DNA of 32,366 nucleotides, from assembly GCA_031180665.1 (NCBI GenBank), contig JAPSLP010000044.1, positions 1 through 32,366 of the forward strand, written 5' to 3'. This document shows, piece after piece, positions 8,737 to 16,212 of the stretch. The first letter of the stretch is position 1; each line of letters starts with the position of its first letter. The position numbers and the translations under genes were made by a program. The notes under the pieces were generated by a model, which was not told the origin of the DNA, made no database searches, and saw only the letters and a program-made list of their open reading frames with translations. The DNA comes from Cupriavidus sp. (lineage in GTDB: Bacteria > Pseudomonadota > Gammaproteobacteria > Burkholderiales > Burkholderiaceae).

Positions 8737-9417
8737 TCAGGCGAAGGTGATCGCGCCGCGCCGGTCCGCGCGCTCCAGATGCGGCACGTTGTTGAAACTG
8801 AGCAGCCGCTGCGTATTGCGGCCGCAGATGATTTCGCAGAAGGCCGTATTGCGGAACTGCAGGTTCAATTCGATCGCAGTCTGCGCCGGTGCGCTCAGCA
8901 TGTCGGCCACCGCACGGCCGATCGCACCGCCCGAGCTGACCACCAGGATCGCGTCCTCGCGCGCCGAGCCCTCGGCGCCGTGCGCCAGCCCCGCGGCGAT
9001 GCGCTTGCCGAACTCCTCCCAGCTCTCGGGCATGCCGGTCAGCGTGCCGGCGGTCCAGGCCGCGAAGGCCGCGCGGAAGGTACGCCAGTAGTCCGCGTAA
9101 TCGCCGTTCTGATGCGCGCGGTGATCGGCCCCGCCGGTGTGGGCGCAATACAGCGCCTCGCCGTCGTACTCGTTGAAGCCGGGATGGGTTTCGATCATGA
9201 GTCCGGCACCGGCTTCGCCCATGGCGGCCAGGATCTCGCTGGCGGTGTCCTGCTGGCGTACCAGCGAGCCCGCGATCACGCGGCGGAAGCGCACCCCGCG
9301 TTCGACGAAATACTCGCCGAGCCAGCGCGATTGCTGCCGGCCCTGCGCCGACAGGCAGTCGTAGTTGGCCGCGCCGAAGGAGGCCTGGCCGTGGCGCACG
9401 AGAAATAGCGTTGCCAT
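8737..9417 (-). CDS. Histidine phosphatase superfamily protein (phosphoglycerate mutase-like), atypical active site
   Basis: The protein has 226 residues. The N-terminus MATLFLVRHGQAS holds the RHG motif (R8, H9 the expected phospho-acceptor), R54 is the second phosphate-binding arginine (SLVRQQDTA), and the NEYDGE segment (82-87) is a likely acid loop. The second catalytic histidine of the family, normally in a VSHGG motif, is serine here (VVSSGGAIG, S162). Activity may be reduced or different, or this may be a binding protein; some subfamilies share such a change. The start was chosen because RHG lies close to the N-terminus in this family; no good ribosome site is seen, and the 45 residues upstream are not family-like. 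It is first in a two-gene minus-strand unit with the crotonase. A 9-bp-stem hairpin lies about 30 bp upstream. Confidence 0.85.
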   Translation of the reverse strand: MATLFLVRHGQASFGAANYDCLSAQGRQQSRWLGEYFVERGVRFRRVIAGSLVRQQDTASEILAAMGEAGAGLMIETHPGFNEYDGEALYCAHTGGADHRAHQNGDYADYWRTFRAAFAAWTAGTLTGMPESWEEFGKRIAAGLAHGAEGSAREDAILVVSSGGAIGRAVADMLSAPAQTAIELNLQFRNTAFCEIICGRNTQRLLSFNNVPHLERADRRGAITFA

Positions 9418-9447
9418 AGAAGGAGAGCGGAAGGTTGGGAGAAGGCC

Positions 9448-9472
9448 GGTCCACCGGTCCGAGCGGTGGACC
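9448..9472. promoter_or_regulatory. Perfect 9-bp inverted repeat upstream of the histidine-phosphatase gene
   Basis: GGTCCACCG at 9448-9456 and CGGTGGACC at 9464-9472 are perfect inverted arms with a 7-base loop. The repeat lies 31-55 bases upstream of the minus-strand start at 9417. It could be an operator or a 5'-UTR hairpin; no T run supports termination. Confidence 0.35.
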
Positions 9473-9700
9473 CGTAAGGGGGCGTCGCGCTCGATTGTAG
9501 GGCGCGCGCCGAGTGCCGGCCAAGCAAGCATGACACGCTGCATACCGGTCATGGCCGCGCTGCATTGTCGGCTGCCGCGCGCCTTTCACGTCTCAAATCT
9601 GAAAAGCAATATCACCTTACGCAAATGGCGCCGCCGTGCCCGGTTACCTTGGCGCCTTCCCGGAGGAGGGCGTTCTCCATTCAACCAAGAGGTCAAGACG

Positions 9701-11062
9701 ATGCGTACGTATCACAGGCTGGCGTTCAGCGACTGCACCGCTTTCAGCGCGGCGGTCGAATCGCCGCACTACCGAAGCGCGGTGCAGGCATCGCTTGCAC
9801 GCGGCGAGGTCATCGAGGTACAGGGACATCGGTTCCAGCTGTGCCGATCGGGGTCGGACTGGAAGATCAAGCCCGCGTCGCTGTGGCAGATGACGCACCG
9901 CCAGCGCTTTGCCCGACTGATGCGGCGCCTGCACCTTGGCGGCGATGCCGTGCTGTGGGAAGCGAGGGTTCGCCACTTCGTCAAGCATTGCACGCTGCGC
10001 GTGGTATCCGGGGTCGACGGCCTGCGTGTGCAGCCTCTTTACGCCTTGAAGTGGATGCCGCCGCCTCTCGATGGTAGCGGCATGTCGATGGCCAGCCGCG
10101 AGGCGGGCCGCCAGCGGCGCGCCGAGCTGCTTCGATACAGTCGCCCGCCGGCGGACGCAAACGATGGCGCTGCCGAACGAAACGGCAAGATCCCACCATG
10201 CGCGCCGAAGGTCCTGCCCAAGGAGATCGATCTGCGCCGTCTGTGCCCGGACGTCGCCGCCGATCTGTTTGGCCCGCGAGCCAACTTGTCCGAGCGCAAT
10301 CTGCGTGACAGCGATCTGGGTCCGCTCGATCTGCACGGCGCCAACCTGCGTGGTGCGGTGCTGATCCGTTGCCGGGCGCCGAACGTGAATCTCAGCGACG
10401 CCGACCTGCGGGGGGCGGATCTGCGCCAGGCGGATTTGAGCGGCGCCAGGTTGGCCGGCGCTGGGCTCGTCGATACCATGCTGGCCGGGGCGAAGCTGCG
10501 GAACGCCACGCTCGACGGTGCCGACCTGCGCAATCAGAAGTTGAACCTGATGGCCTTGGCCGGCGCAACGCTGCACGGGGCCAACCTGACCGGCGCGAGC
10601 CTGGAGCTGCCGGACGATGCGCTCACCGACGGCGCCACGCGCCGGGCCGTGCTCAAGCCGTTGGGCCATCCGGACGGCAACCTGCTGCGGACGGTGGCCT
10701 CAATGCCGGAGCTGAGCCAGCGGCGTGAAGCGTTGGCCGCGATCGTTCGCGCGCTGAATCGCGCGACCGCAGACGGCGAGGACGTGTGCGACACGCATGA
10801 TGCCTTCGCCCAACTGCTGCTGAAGAACCTTGATGACTATTGGGGCGCCCCGAGCGACATCAGCGCCGATATCGCGCTGAACGGCTGGATCCAGACGCTG
10901 GCCAGGCATCAATGCACGCGCCTGGCCTATGCGACGCCCGTGCACAGCCAAGGGGTGGTGCTGCAACTGGCGGACCGATATCGCGCCATATTTGCCGAGC
11001 GCGGTGTGCCGAATTGGCAGGTGTCTCTGGACTTTGGGTCGCCCCTCGTCAGTCAAGCCTGA
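9701..11062 (+). CDS. Pentapeptide-repeat protein with unrecognised N- and C-terminal domains
   Basis: The protein has 453 residues from the ATG at 9701, which has AAGAGG 8-13 bases upstream; the frame is open to 9365, but that extension looks non-coding. Residues 1-190 are basic, lack a signal peptide and match no family I know. Residues 194-301 are about 21 tandem pentapeptides of the A(D/N)LXX type (ANLRG, ADLRQ, ADLSG), expected to fold as a right-handed quadrilateral beta-helix. The last 150 residues are a mixed, probably helical domain that I do not recognise. Codon choice seems less extreme than in the neighbours (more TTG, CGA, GAT and AAC/AAT variety), and the 5' flank is AT-richer, which could mean acquisition. 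Possible roles include a scaffold, a gyrase-protection-like mimic or a secreted effector; none is shown. Its end overlaps the convergent Bug gene by 14 bp. Confidence 0.85.
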   Translation: MRTYHRLAFSDCTAFSAAVESPHYRSAVQASLARGEVIEVQGHRFQLCRSGSDWKIKPASLWQMTHRQRFARLMRRLHLGGDAVLWEARVRHFVKHCTLRVVSGVDGLRVQPLYALKWMPPPLDGSGMSMASREAGRQRRAELLRYSRPPADANDGAAERNGKIPPCAPKVLPKEIDLRRLCPDVAADLFGPRANLSERNLRDSDLGPLDLHGANLRGAVLIRCRAPNVNLSDADLRGADLRQADLSGARLAGAGLVDTMLAGAKLRNATLDGADLRNQKLNLMALAGATLHGANLTGASLELPDDALTDGATRRAVLKPLGHPDGNLLRTVASMPELSQRREALAAIVRALNRATADGEDVCDTHDAFAQLLLKNLDDYWGAPSDISADIALNGWIQTLARHQCTRLAYATPVHSQGVVLQLADRYRAIFAERGVPNWQVSLDFGSPLVSQA

Positions 11063-12068
11063 CGCCGGTATCCGCGGTCAGTTTCAGCACCACCGGCAGA
11101 TAGGCGCGATACGCGCTGCTCGCCTCCGCCGGTAGATTGCCCACCGGCTCGGCACCCATTTCGTCGATCCGGCGTGCCAGCGGGCCGCTCCTGACCAGCG
11201 CGCTGACCTCGCGGCCCAGCCGCTCCACGATGGCGGGCGGGGTCCTGGCCGGGGCCAGCAGCGTGGTTGGCCCGACCACCTCGTAGGCGGCGTCGCGATA
11301 ACCCACCTCGGCAAAGGTCGGCACGTCCGGCAGCCCCACTGCCCGGCGCGTGCCGATCACCGCCAGCGGACGCAGCTTGCCGGTGGCGATATGCTGCTTG
11401 AGCGCGGTCACCGAGCCGATCGTCATATTGACCTGCCCTGCCAGCAGGTCCGAGACCATCGGTCCTTCGCCGCGATAGGGCACGTGCAGGATATCGAGCC
11501 CCTTCGTCCTGGCCAGATACGACTGGATCGTATGCGGCTGCGTGCCCGGTCCCCACGATCCCATCCGCAAGGCGCCGGGATGCGCCTTCGCGTAGGCGAG
11601 CAATTCGTCGACGCTCCTGACCGGCAGCGTGCTGTTGACCACCAGCACGGTACGCATGGTGGCGATATCGGAGACCGGCTGCAGATCGGTGCGCGGATCG
11701 TAGGGCAGCTTCTTGTACAGCGCCAGATTGGCCGTGATCGGTCCGGGTACCGTCATCAGCAGCGTGTAGCCGTCGGGCGCGGCCTTGGCAACATGGTCGG
11801 TGCCGATGATGCCGCCCGCACCGCCCTTGTTCTCGACCACCACCGGCTGTCCCAGCCGCTGGCTCAGCGTGTCGCCCAGTGTGCGGGCCAGCGTGTCGGT
11901 CGAACCGCCGGCCGGATAGGGCACGACAATCCGGATCGGCTTGCTCGGGTAAGGCGCCTCGGCATGCAGCGGCAAGGCCGCCAGCGTCGACATCGCCAGG
12001 ACCGCGGCGCGCATCGCCGCCTTGCATCGTGCCGCCTTGCCCGTGGCCGCCTTGTTGCGTGGGTTCAT
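11049..12068 (-). CDS. Bug/TctC-family tripartite tricarboxylate transporter substrate-binding protein (orphan)
   Basis: The protein has 339 residues with a Sec signal peptide (basic start, then AAVLAMSTLAALPLHA, cleavage after AHA-like LHA near residue 36). The mature part begins with the family hallmark YPSKPIRIVVPYPAGGSTDTLAR, and the binding-pocket motif NKGGAGGIIGTDHVAKAAPDGYTLL follows. The fold is a two-lobed periplasmic binding protein for carboxylates or other small organic acids. The ATG at 12068 has GAGGAG at good spacing. No TctA or TctB membrane genes are in the window, so it must share a transporter encoded elsewhere or act as a sensor, as is common for the expanded Bug families of Burkholderiales. 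The TetR gene directly upstream on the same strand (57 bp) is the likely local regulator. The substrate cannot be predicted. Confidence 0.92.
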   Translation of the reverse strand: MNPRNKAATGKAARCKAAMRAAVLAMSTLAALPLHAEAPYPSKPIRIVVPYPAGGSTDTLARTLGDTLSQRLGQPVVVENKGGAGGIIGTDHVAKAAPDGYTLLMTVPGPITANLALYKKLPYDPRTDLQPVSDIATMRTVLVVNSTLPVRSVDELLAYAKAHPGALRMGSWGPGTQPHTIQSYLARTKGLDILHVPYRGEGPMVSDLLAGQVNMTIGSVTALKQHIATGKLRPLAVIGTRRAVGLPDVPTFAEVGYRDAAYEVVGPTTLLAPARTPPAIVERLGREVSALVRSGPLARRIDEMGAEPVGNLPAEASSAYRAYLPVVLKLTADTGVRLD

Positions 12069-12125
12069 GCTGGTCTCCTCTTCGTCATGGTGGTGCGGGG
12101 CTCGCGATCCGCTCGGTCGTCGGAT

Positions 12126-12809
12126 TCAATCGCGCGTCGGCGTCAGATAGCTCCCGATCAGCCGGGCCATCTGCACGGGCAATTCGTCGTCGTCCAGTCG
12201 CAAGGGCAACGGGTCGTGCAGCAGCGCATTGACCAGCATGCCGAACACGGCCTGCATGGCGAAGCGCACCTTCGCCTCGGACCGCGTCCCGTCATCGAGA
12301 CGCGCCACCAGCAGGTCCACCATCCGATCCGCGAAGGCCGTCGCACAGTCGCGATGGGGCTGCCAGGCCTGCGGCCGTGCGCGGGCCTCGTGCAGCGCCG
12401 CCCGCAGCAGGCCGCGCTGGGCGCGGCAACCGCGCACCAGCAGGCGCATCGCCTTGTCGAGCAGCACTGCGGTCGGCAGCGCGGCGCAGCGGGAAGGCGC
12501 CAGATGGTGCGCCATCGCCTGCTGGGCCTGCTGCACGGCCGCCGCCTGCAGTGCTTCGAAAAAGGCCGCCTTGTCGCGGAAGCGCCCGTAGAAGGCGCCG
12601 ACCGACAGCTCGCACGCCGCGACGATCTGCGCCACCGAGATCGATTCGAAGTCGCGCGTTGCCAGCAGCGTGCGGCCTGCCGCCAGCAGCGATTGCTCGG
12701 TGTCGCGGGCGCGCTGGCGCTTGGGCGCGTGCAGCAGCGAACGGGCGTCGAGCGCGGGGAAGGCGCTGCGCGCGGTGCCCGGCAGCGGGAACGGGGAGGC
12801 AGGGGTCAT
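12126..12809 (-). CDS. TetR/AcrR family transcriptional regulator
   Basis: The protein has 227 residues from the ATG at 12809, with GGAAG about 8 bases upstream. The N-terminal 45 residues are a proline- and Arg-rich extension before the HTH. The TetR DNA-binding domain follows (LLAAGRTLLATRDFESISVAQIVAACELSVGAFYGRF pattern, roughly residues 40-80). The C-terminal part is an all-helical ligand-binding and dimerisation domain with no obvious ligand signature. It is upstream of the Bug binding-protein gene on the same strand and divergent from the iclR-type gene, with 208 bp between them. A plausible promoter is TTGACG (12926-12921), 17 bp, TAACGT (12903-12898) on the minus strand. It probably represses itself and the Bug gene; this is inference from position. 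Confidence 0.9.
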   Translation of the reverse strand: MTPASPFPLPGTARSAFPALDARSLLHAPKRQRARDTEQSLLAAGRTLLATRDFESISVAQIVAACELSVGAFYGRFRDKAAFFEALQAAAVQQAQQAMAHHLAPSRCAALPTAVLLDKAMRLLVRGCRAQRGLLRAALHEARARPQAWQPHRDCATAFADRMVDLLVARLDDGTRSEAKVRFAMQAVFGMLVNALLHDPLPLRLDDDELPVQMARLIGSYLTPTRD

Positions 12810-12897
12810 GGCGGCTTCCGGAAGCGGGTACGCAAGGGATGCGGGTCGGGCCGGCGACGTCGATGCAGCGCTCGCCTGTCCGATCCAGCGTCCGGTC

Positions 12898-12926
12898 ACG
12901 TTAGGGGCACCGTCGGGGAGCGTCAA
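12898..12926 (-). promoter_or_regulatory. Putative sigma-70 promoter for the tetR-Bug unit
   Basis: On the minus strand, TTGACG at 12926-12921 and TAACGT at 12903-12898 are separated by exactly 17 bp. It lies about 90 bp upstream of the TetR start. The -35 is good; the -10 is only fair. The 7-bp-arm palindrome at 12940-12958 lies just upstream of this promoter. Confidence 0.4.
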
Positions 12927-12939
12927 CGAACCTGCCTCT

Positions 12940-12965
12940 ATTTCCAATATCTGGAAATTCGTTCC
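12940..12965. promoter_or_regulatory. Putative IclR-type operator between tetR and iclR
   Basis: A perfect 7-bp inverted repeat, ATTTCCA (12940-12946), ATATC, TGGAAAT (12952-12958), is overlapped by a second pair, GGAA (12953-12956), five bases, TTCC (12962-12965). TTCC/GGAA half sites are typical of IclR-family operators (E. coli IclR binds TGGAAAT-N-ATTTCCA-like sites). It lies 53-78 bp upstream of the iclR-type ATG in an AT-rich island, placed for autoregulation and for control of both divergent units. Confidence 0.55.
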
Positions 12966-13017
12966 ATCATTTGACGGTCGTTGCCGCGGCCACCCACACT
13001 GGATTTCAGGAGACAAC

Positions 13018-13824
13018 ATGAACACGCCGGTCGAACAATTCATCGCCGAGCGCCGCCGCGACGACCCGTCGTTCGGCGGCCTGCTCGCCAAGGGCTTTGC
13101 CTTGCTGCGCTGTTTCATCGACGAGCCGCAGCCGATGGGCAATGGCGAACTGTCGCGCCGGCTGCAGCTGCCGCGCGCGACGGTGTCGCGCATCTGCAAG
13201 ACCCTGTACGAGCTCGGCTATCTCGACTGGGACCCCAAGCTCGACAAGTACTTCGTCAGCGCGCAGGTGCTGGCCTTGGGCTATCCCTACCTGACCGGCC
13301 TGCCGATGCGGCATACCGCACGGCCGCTGATGCAGGCGCTGGCCGACCGCATCGAGGGCGCGGTGTCGATGGGCGTGGCGCACCGGCTCGACGTGACCTA
13401 TCTGCTCACCTGCACGCACAACGAGGGCACCCCCGCGCGGCCTGGCGTCGGCGCGGTGCGGTCGGTGCTGAATACCGGCATGGGCCGCGCGTTCCTGTGC
13501 ACGCTGTCGAAGGCCGAGTTCCAGAAGCTGATGGAGATCGCGCAGCGCGAGCGTCCCGACGAATACGCCGCCAGCTACGACCGCATCTGCCACAACGTCG
13601 CCCACTACCCCAAGCGCGGCTATGCGACCAACGAGGGTGAGGCGGGCATCGGCGTGCATGGGGTCGGCATCTATTCGCGCATCGTCTATCTGAACCGCCC
13701 GCTGCTGTTCAACTGCGCGATCGCCGGCAGCAAGCTGCGCCGGGGCATGCTGGAAAAGCGCGTGGCGCCGATGCTGGCCGAGATGGTCCGCAGCATCGAG
13801 CAGGCAGCGGGTGTCGGGCGGTAG
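13018..13824 (+). CDS. IclR family transcriptional regulator
   Basis: The protein has 268 residues, normal for IclR regulators. The ATG at 13018 follows AGGAG at ideal spacing. The N-terminal winged HTH (about residues 22-85; ELSRRLQLPRATVSRICKTL is the recognition region) is followed by a GAF-like effector domain (about 95-265), with the family features NTGMGRAFLC and GEAGIGVHGVGIYSR. Members sense aromatic or small organic acids and control the neighbouring catabolic genes as activators or repressors. It reads in the same direction as the acyl-CoA synthetase, DUF1254 and Bug genes, which it probably controls. A putative operator lies at 12940-12965. The effector is unknown, but the neighbours point to a carboxylic acid or its CoA ester. 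Confidence 0.93.
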   Translation: MNTPVEQFIAERRRDDPSFGGLLAKGFALLRCFIDEPQPMGNGELSRRLQLPRATVSRICKTLYELGYLDWDPKLDKYFVSAQVLALGYPYLTGLPMRHTARPLMQALADRIEGAVSMGVAHRLDVTYLLTCTHNEGTPARPGVGAVRSVLNTGMGRAFLCTLSKAEFQKLMEIAQRERPDEYAASYDRICHNVAHYPKRGYATNEGEAGIGVHGVGIYSRIVYLNRPLLFNCAIAGSKLRRGMLEKRVAPMLAEMVRSIEQAAGVGR

Positions 13825-13898
13825 CGCCCGCAACCCCACTACTCCGCCGCCCGCTGGCACAGCTCCCACGGACCGATCGAACACCACGCGCGACACCA

Positions 13899-13923
13899 CG
13901 ATGCCGCCGCCACGGCGGCATCG
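13899..13923 (+). promoter_or_regulatory. 10-bp-stem hairpin in the leader of the acyl-CoA synthetase gene
   Basis: Perfect inverted arms (CGATGCCGCC at 13899-13908, GGCGGCATCG at 13914-13923) with a 5-base loop lie between iclR and the acyl-CoA synthetase gene, ending 25 bases before its ATG. No T run follows, so it is not a standard terminator. It might limit read-through, stabilise the downstream RNA or be an operator. Confidence 0.4.
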
Positions 13924-13948
13924 GCCCACAACGACAACGGAGACATCG

Positions 13949-16117
13949 ATGCCACGTCCGACCCCTGAGCCCACCCCCGACCTGTCCGCCCTGCTGCGCC
14001 CGCGCTCGATCGCCGTGATCGGCGCCTCTTCCCAGGCGGAGAAGGTCGGCGGCATGCCGATCCGGCTGCTGCGCGAGCTCGGCTATGGCGGCCGCGTGTA
14101 TCCGGTCAACACGGCCTCGGCCGAGATCCAGGGCCTGCCCGCCACGCCCTCGCTCGGTGCGCTCGGCGAACCGGTCGATCTTGCCATCGTCGCGGTGCCG
14201 GCCCTGGCCAGCGCCGACGTGATGGCCCAGTTGGCCGCCAATGGCACGCGGGCGGCGGTGTTCTTCACCTCCGGCTTCGCCGAGGTGGGCGAGGACGGCT
14301 CCCGCATGCAGCAGGCGCTGGCCCAGCAGGCGCGGCATCACGGCATCACGCTGCTCGGCCCCAATTGCCTGGGCGCGATGAACCTGCGCGAGCGCATGTT
14401 CGCGACCTTCTCGCCGATTCCGTTGAGCGGGCTGCCGCCGCTGGGCGATGTGGGACTGGTCAGCCAGAGCGGAGCCTTCGGCGCCTATGCCTTCGCGCTG
14501 GCGCGCGAGGCGGGGCTCGGCCTGAGCCACTGGGTCACCACCGGCAACGAAGCCGGGCTGCAGGTTGCCGACGTGATCGAATGGCTGGCCCAGGACGACG
14601 ACACGCGCGTGATCCTGACCTATATGGAAGGCTGCCGCGATGGCGAGCGGCTGCGCCGCGCGCTGGCCGCGGCGCGCGCGGCCGGCAAGCCGGTGGTGGT
14701 CGCCAAGGTCGGCGTCACCGAGGCAGGCGCGCGTTCGGCGCAATCGCATACCGCCAGCCTGGCGGGCGAGGACGCGGTCTACCAGGCGGTATTCGACGAA
14801 TATGGGGTGCATCGCGCCGATTCGCTGGAAGCGTTCTTCCGGCTCGGCTATGTGCTGTCGCGCGGCCGGCGGCCATCGCGCTGGCACAGCGCCAGCGGCC
14901 TGGCGGCCGATTCGGTGGCACCGGTGGCGATCGTCACCGTGTCCGGCGGGGTCGGCATCATGATGGCGGATCGTGCCGAGCAACTGGGTTTGCCGATGCC
15001 CCCGATGCCGGCTGCCCCGGCCCAGGCGCTGCGCGGCGCGATCCCGTTTGCCAGCACCGCCAATCCGATCGACGTCACCGGCCAGATCGTGGCGCAGCCG
15101 CGCGTGCTGCTGGACGCGCTGCGCGACGTTGCCGAGTGCGGGGAATACGGCAGCGTGGTGGCCTTTCTCGCTGCCGGCGCCAATGCGCCCGCGCTGTGGC
15201 CCGAACTGCAGCGCACCGTCGCCGCACTGCACGAGCGCGCCGACAGCGCGCCGCTGCTGCTGTGCGGCCTGGTCGCCGACGATCGCCGCGCCTGGCTGGA
15301 GCAGCACGGCTGCCTGGTGTTCCGCGAGCCGGCCCATGCGATGGAAGCGGTCGCCGCGCTGGCGCGTGCGGCGGCGCAGGGATTCGCGGCGACCGCCGAG
15401 CCCGTGACGCAGCCCTTGCCCCAGCTGCCGCGCATCGCAGCCGATGCCAACGCGCTGTCCGAACACGAGGCGATGCAGCTGCTGGCCGAAGCCGGCGTAC
15501 CGGTGGCCCCGCACGGCCTGGCGCGCGATGCCGACGAGGCGGTGCGCATCGCCGAACGGCTCGGCTATCCGGTCGCGGTCAAGCTGTGCTCGCGCGAGAT
15601 CCTGCACAAGAGCGATGTCGGCGGCGTGGTGTTGAACCTGCACGATGCCGACGCGGTGCGCGCGGCCTTTGCGCGCGTGGGCGATGCGGCCGGCCGGCAT
15701 GCGGCCCGGCATGGCGGCGTGCCGGTGCCGTTCGAGGGCGTGGTGGTGGCGCGCATGGTGCGCGGCTGGGGCGAACTGATGGTCGGCGTGCGGCGCGATC
15801 CGGTGTTCGGGCTCGTCGCGCTGGCGGGCATCGGCGGTACGGCGGTCGAGGTATTCCGGCAGATGGCATTCGGGCTGGCGCCGCTGTCGATGCCGCGCGC
15901 GCTGGCGATGCTGCGCGAGAGCCGGGCCGAGGCGCTGTTCGCCGGCCATCGTGGCAATCCGGCCGTGCCGCTGGAACAGGTGGCCCAGGTGCTGGTGCGC
16001 GTCTCGCAGGCCGCCGCCGCGATCGGGCCCCGGCTCGACACGCTCGAGATCAATCCCTTCATCGTCACGGCCGCAGGCCCCGTGGCGGCCGACGCCGTCA
16101 TCACGCTGCGGCCCTGA
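13949..16117 (+). CDS. ADP-forming acyl-CoA synthetase (acetate--CoA ligase family), fused alpha and beta domains
   Basis: The protein has 722 residues in the NDP-forming acyl-CoA synthetase superfamily, which makes an acyl-CoA from acid, CoA and ATP with release of ADP and Pi through a phosphohistidine, or runs in reverse. Order: CoA-binding Rossmann domain (about 10-135, SIAVIGASSQAEKVGG), succinyl-CoA-ligase-like domains (about 140-470, GPNCLGAMN, SQSGAFGAY), then an ATP-grasp domain (about 490-720, VAVKLCSREILHKSDVGGV and LEINPF). The expected phosphorylated histidine is present in SHTASLAGED (H267), unlike Pat-type acetyltransferases, which lack it, and there is no GNAT domain. The ATG at 13949 follows GGAG; upstream codons in frame are Pro/Thr-rich and unlikely. 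The gene lies between iclR and the DUF1254 gene, which suggests activation of an imported acid. The acyl substrate is unknown. Confidence 0.92.
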   Translation: MPRPTPEPTPDLSALLRPRSIAVIGASSQAEKVGGMPIRLLRELGYGGRVYPVNTASAEIQGLPATPSLGALGEPVDLAIVAVPALASADVMAQLAANGTRAAVFFTSGFAEVGEDGSRMQQALAQQARHHGITLLGPNCLGAMNLRERMFATFSPIPLSGLPPLGDVGLVSQSGAFGAYAFALAREAGLGLSHWVTTGNEAGLQVADVIEWLAQDDDTRVILTYMEGCRDGERLRRALAAARAAGKPVVVAKVGVTEAGARSAQSHTASLAGEDAVYQAVFDEYGVHRADSLEAFFRLGYVLSRGRRPSRWHSASGLAADSVAPVAIVTVSGGVGIMMADRAEQLGLPMPPMPAAPAQALRGAIPFASTANPIDVTGQIVAQPRVLLDALRDVAECGEYGSVVAFLAAGANAPALWPELQRTVAALHERADSAPLLLCGLVADDRRAWLEQHGCLVFREPAHAMEAVAALARAAAQGFAATAEPVTQPLPQLPRIAADANALSEHEAMQLLAEAGVPVAPHGLARDADEAVRIAERLGYPVAVKLCSREILHKSDVGGVVLNLHDADAVRAAFARVGDAAGRHAARHGGVPVPFEGVVVARMVRGWGELMVGVRRDPVFGLVALAGIGGTAVEVFRQMAFGLAPLSMPRALAMLRESRAEALFAGHRGNPAVPLEQVAQVLVRVSQAAAAIGPRLDTLEINPFIVTAAGPVAADAVITLRP

Positions 16118-16135
16118 CGCCGGCCGCACCAATGT

Positions 16136-16155
16136 CCCCCCCGCGAAAGGGGGGG
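16136..16155. repeat. C7/G7 hairpin between acyl-CoA synthetase and DUF1254 genes
   Basis: Seven C (16136-16142), GCGAAA, then seven G (16149-16155) can form a short, very stable stem 19 bases after the synthetase stop and 58 before the next ATG. There is no T run. It could protect a 3' end or be the remnant of a dispersed palindromic element. Confidence 0.45.
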
Positions 16156-16212
16156 CCCAGCGGCTTTCCATCCGCAATCGCACATCCCATCGACCTCAGG
16201 CGAGCACCCAAC

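Noticed and set aside
11049..12068. Complete tripartite tricarboxylate (Tct) transporter
   Set aside because: Neither Bug gene in the window (11049-12068 or 17537-18538) has tctA or tctB beside it; both are orphan binding proteins.
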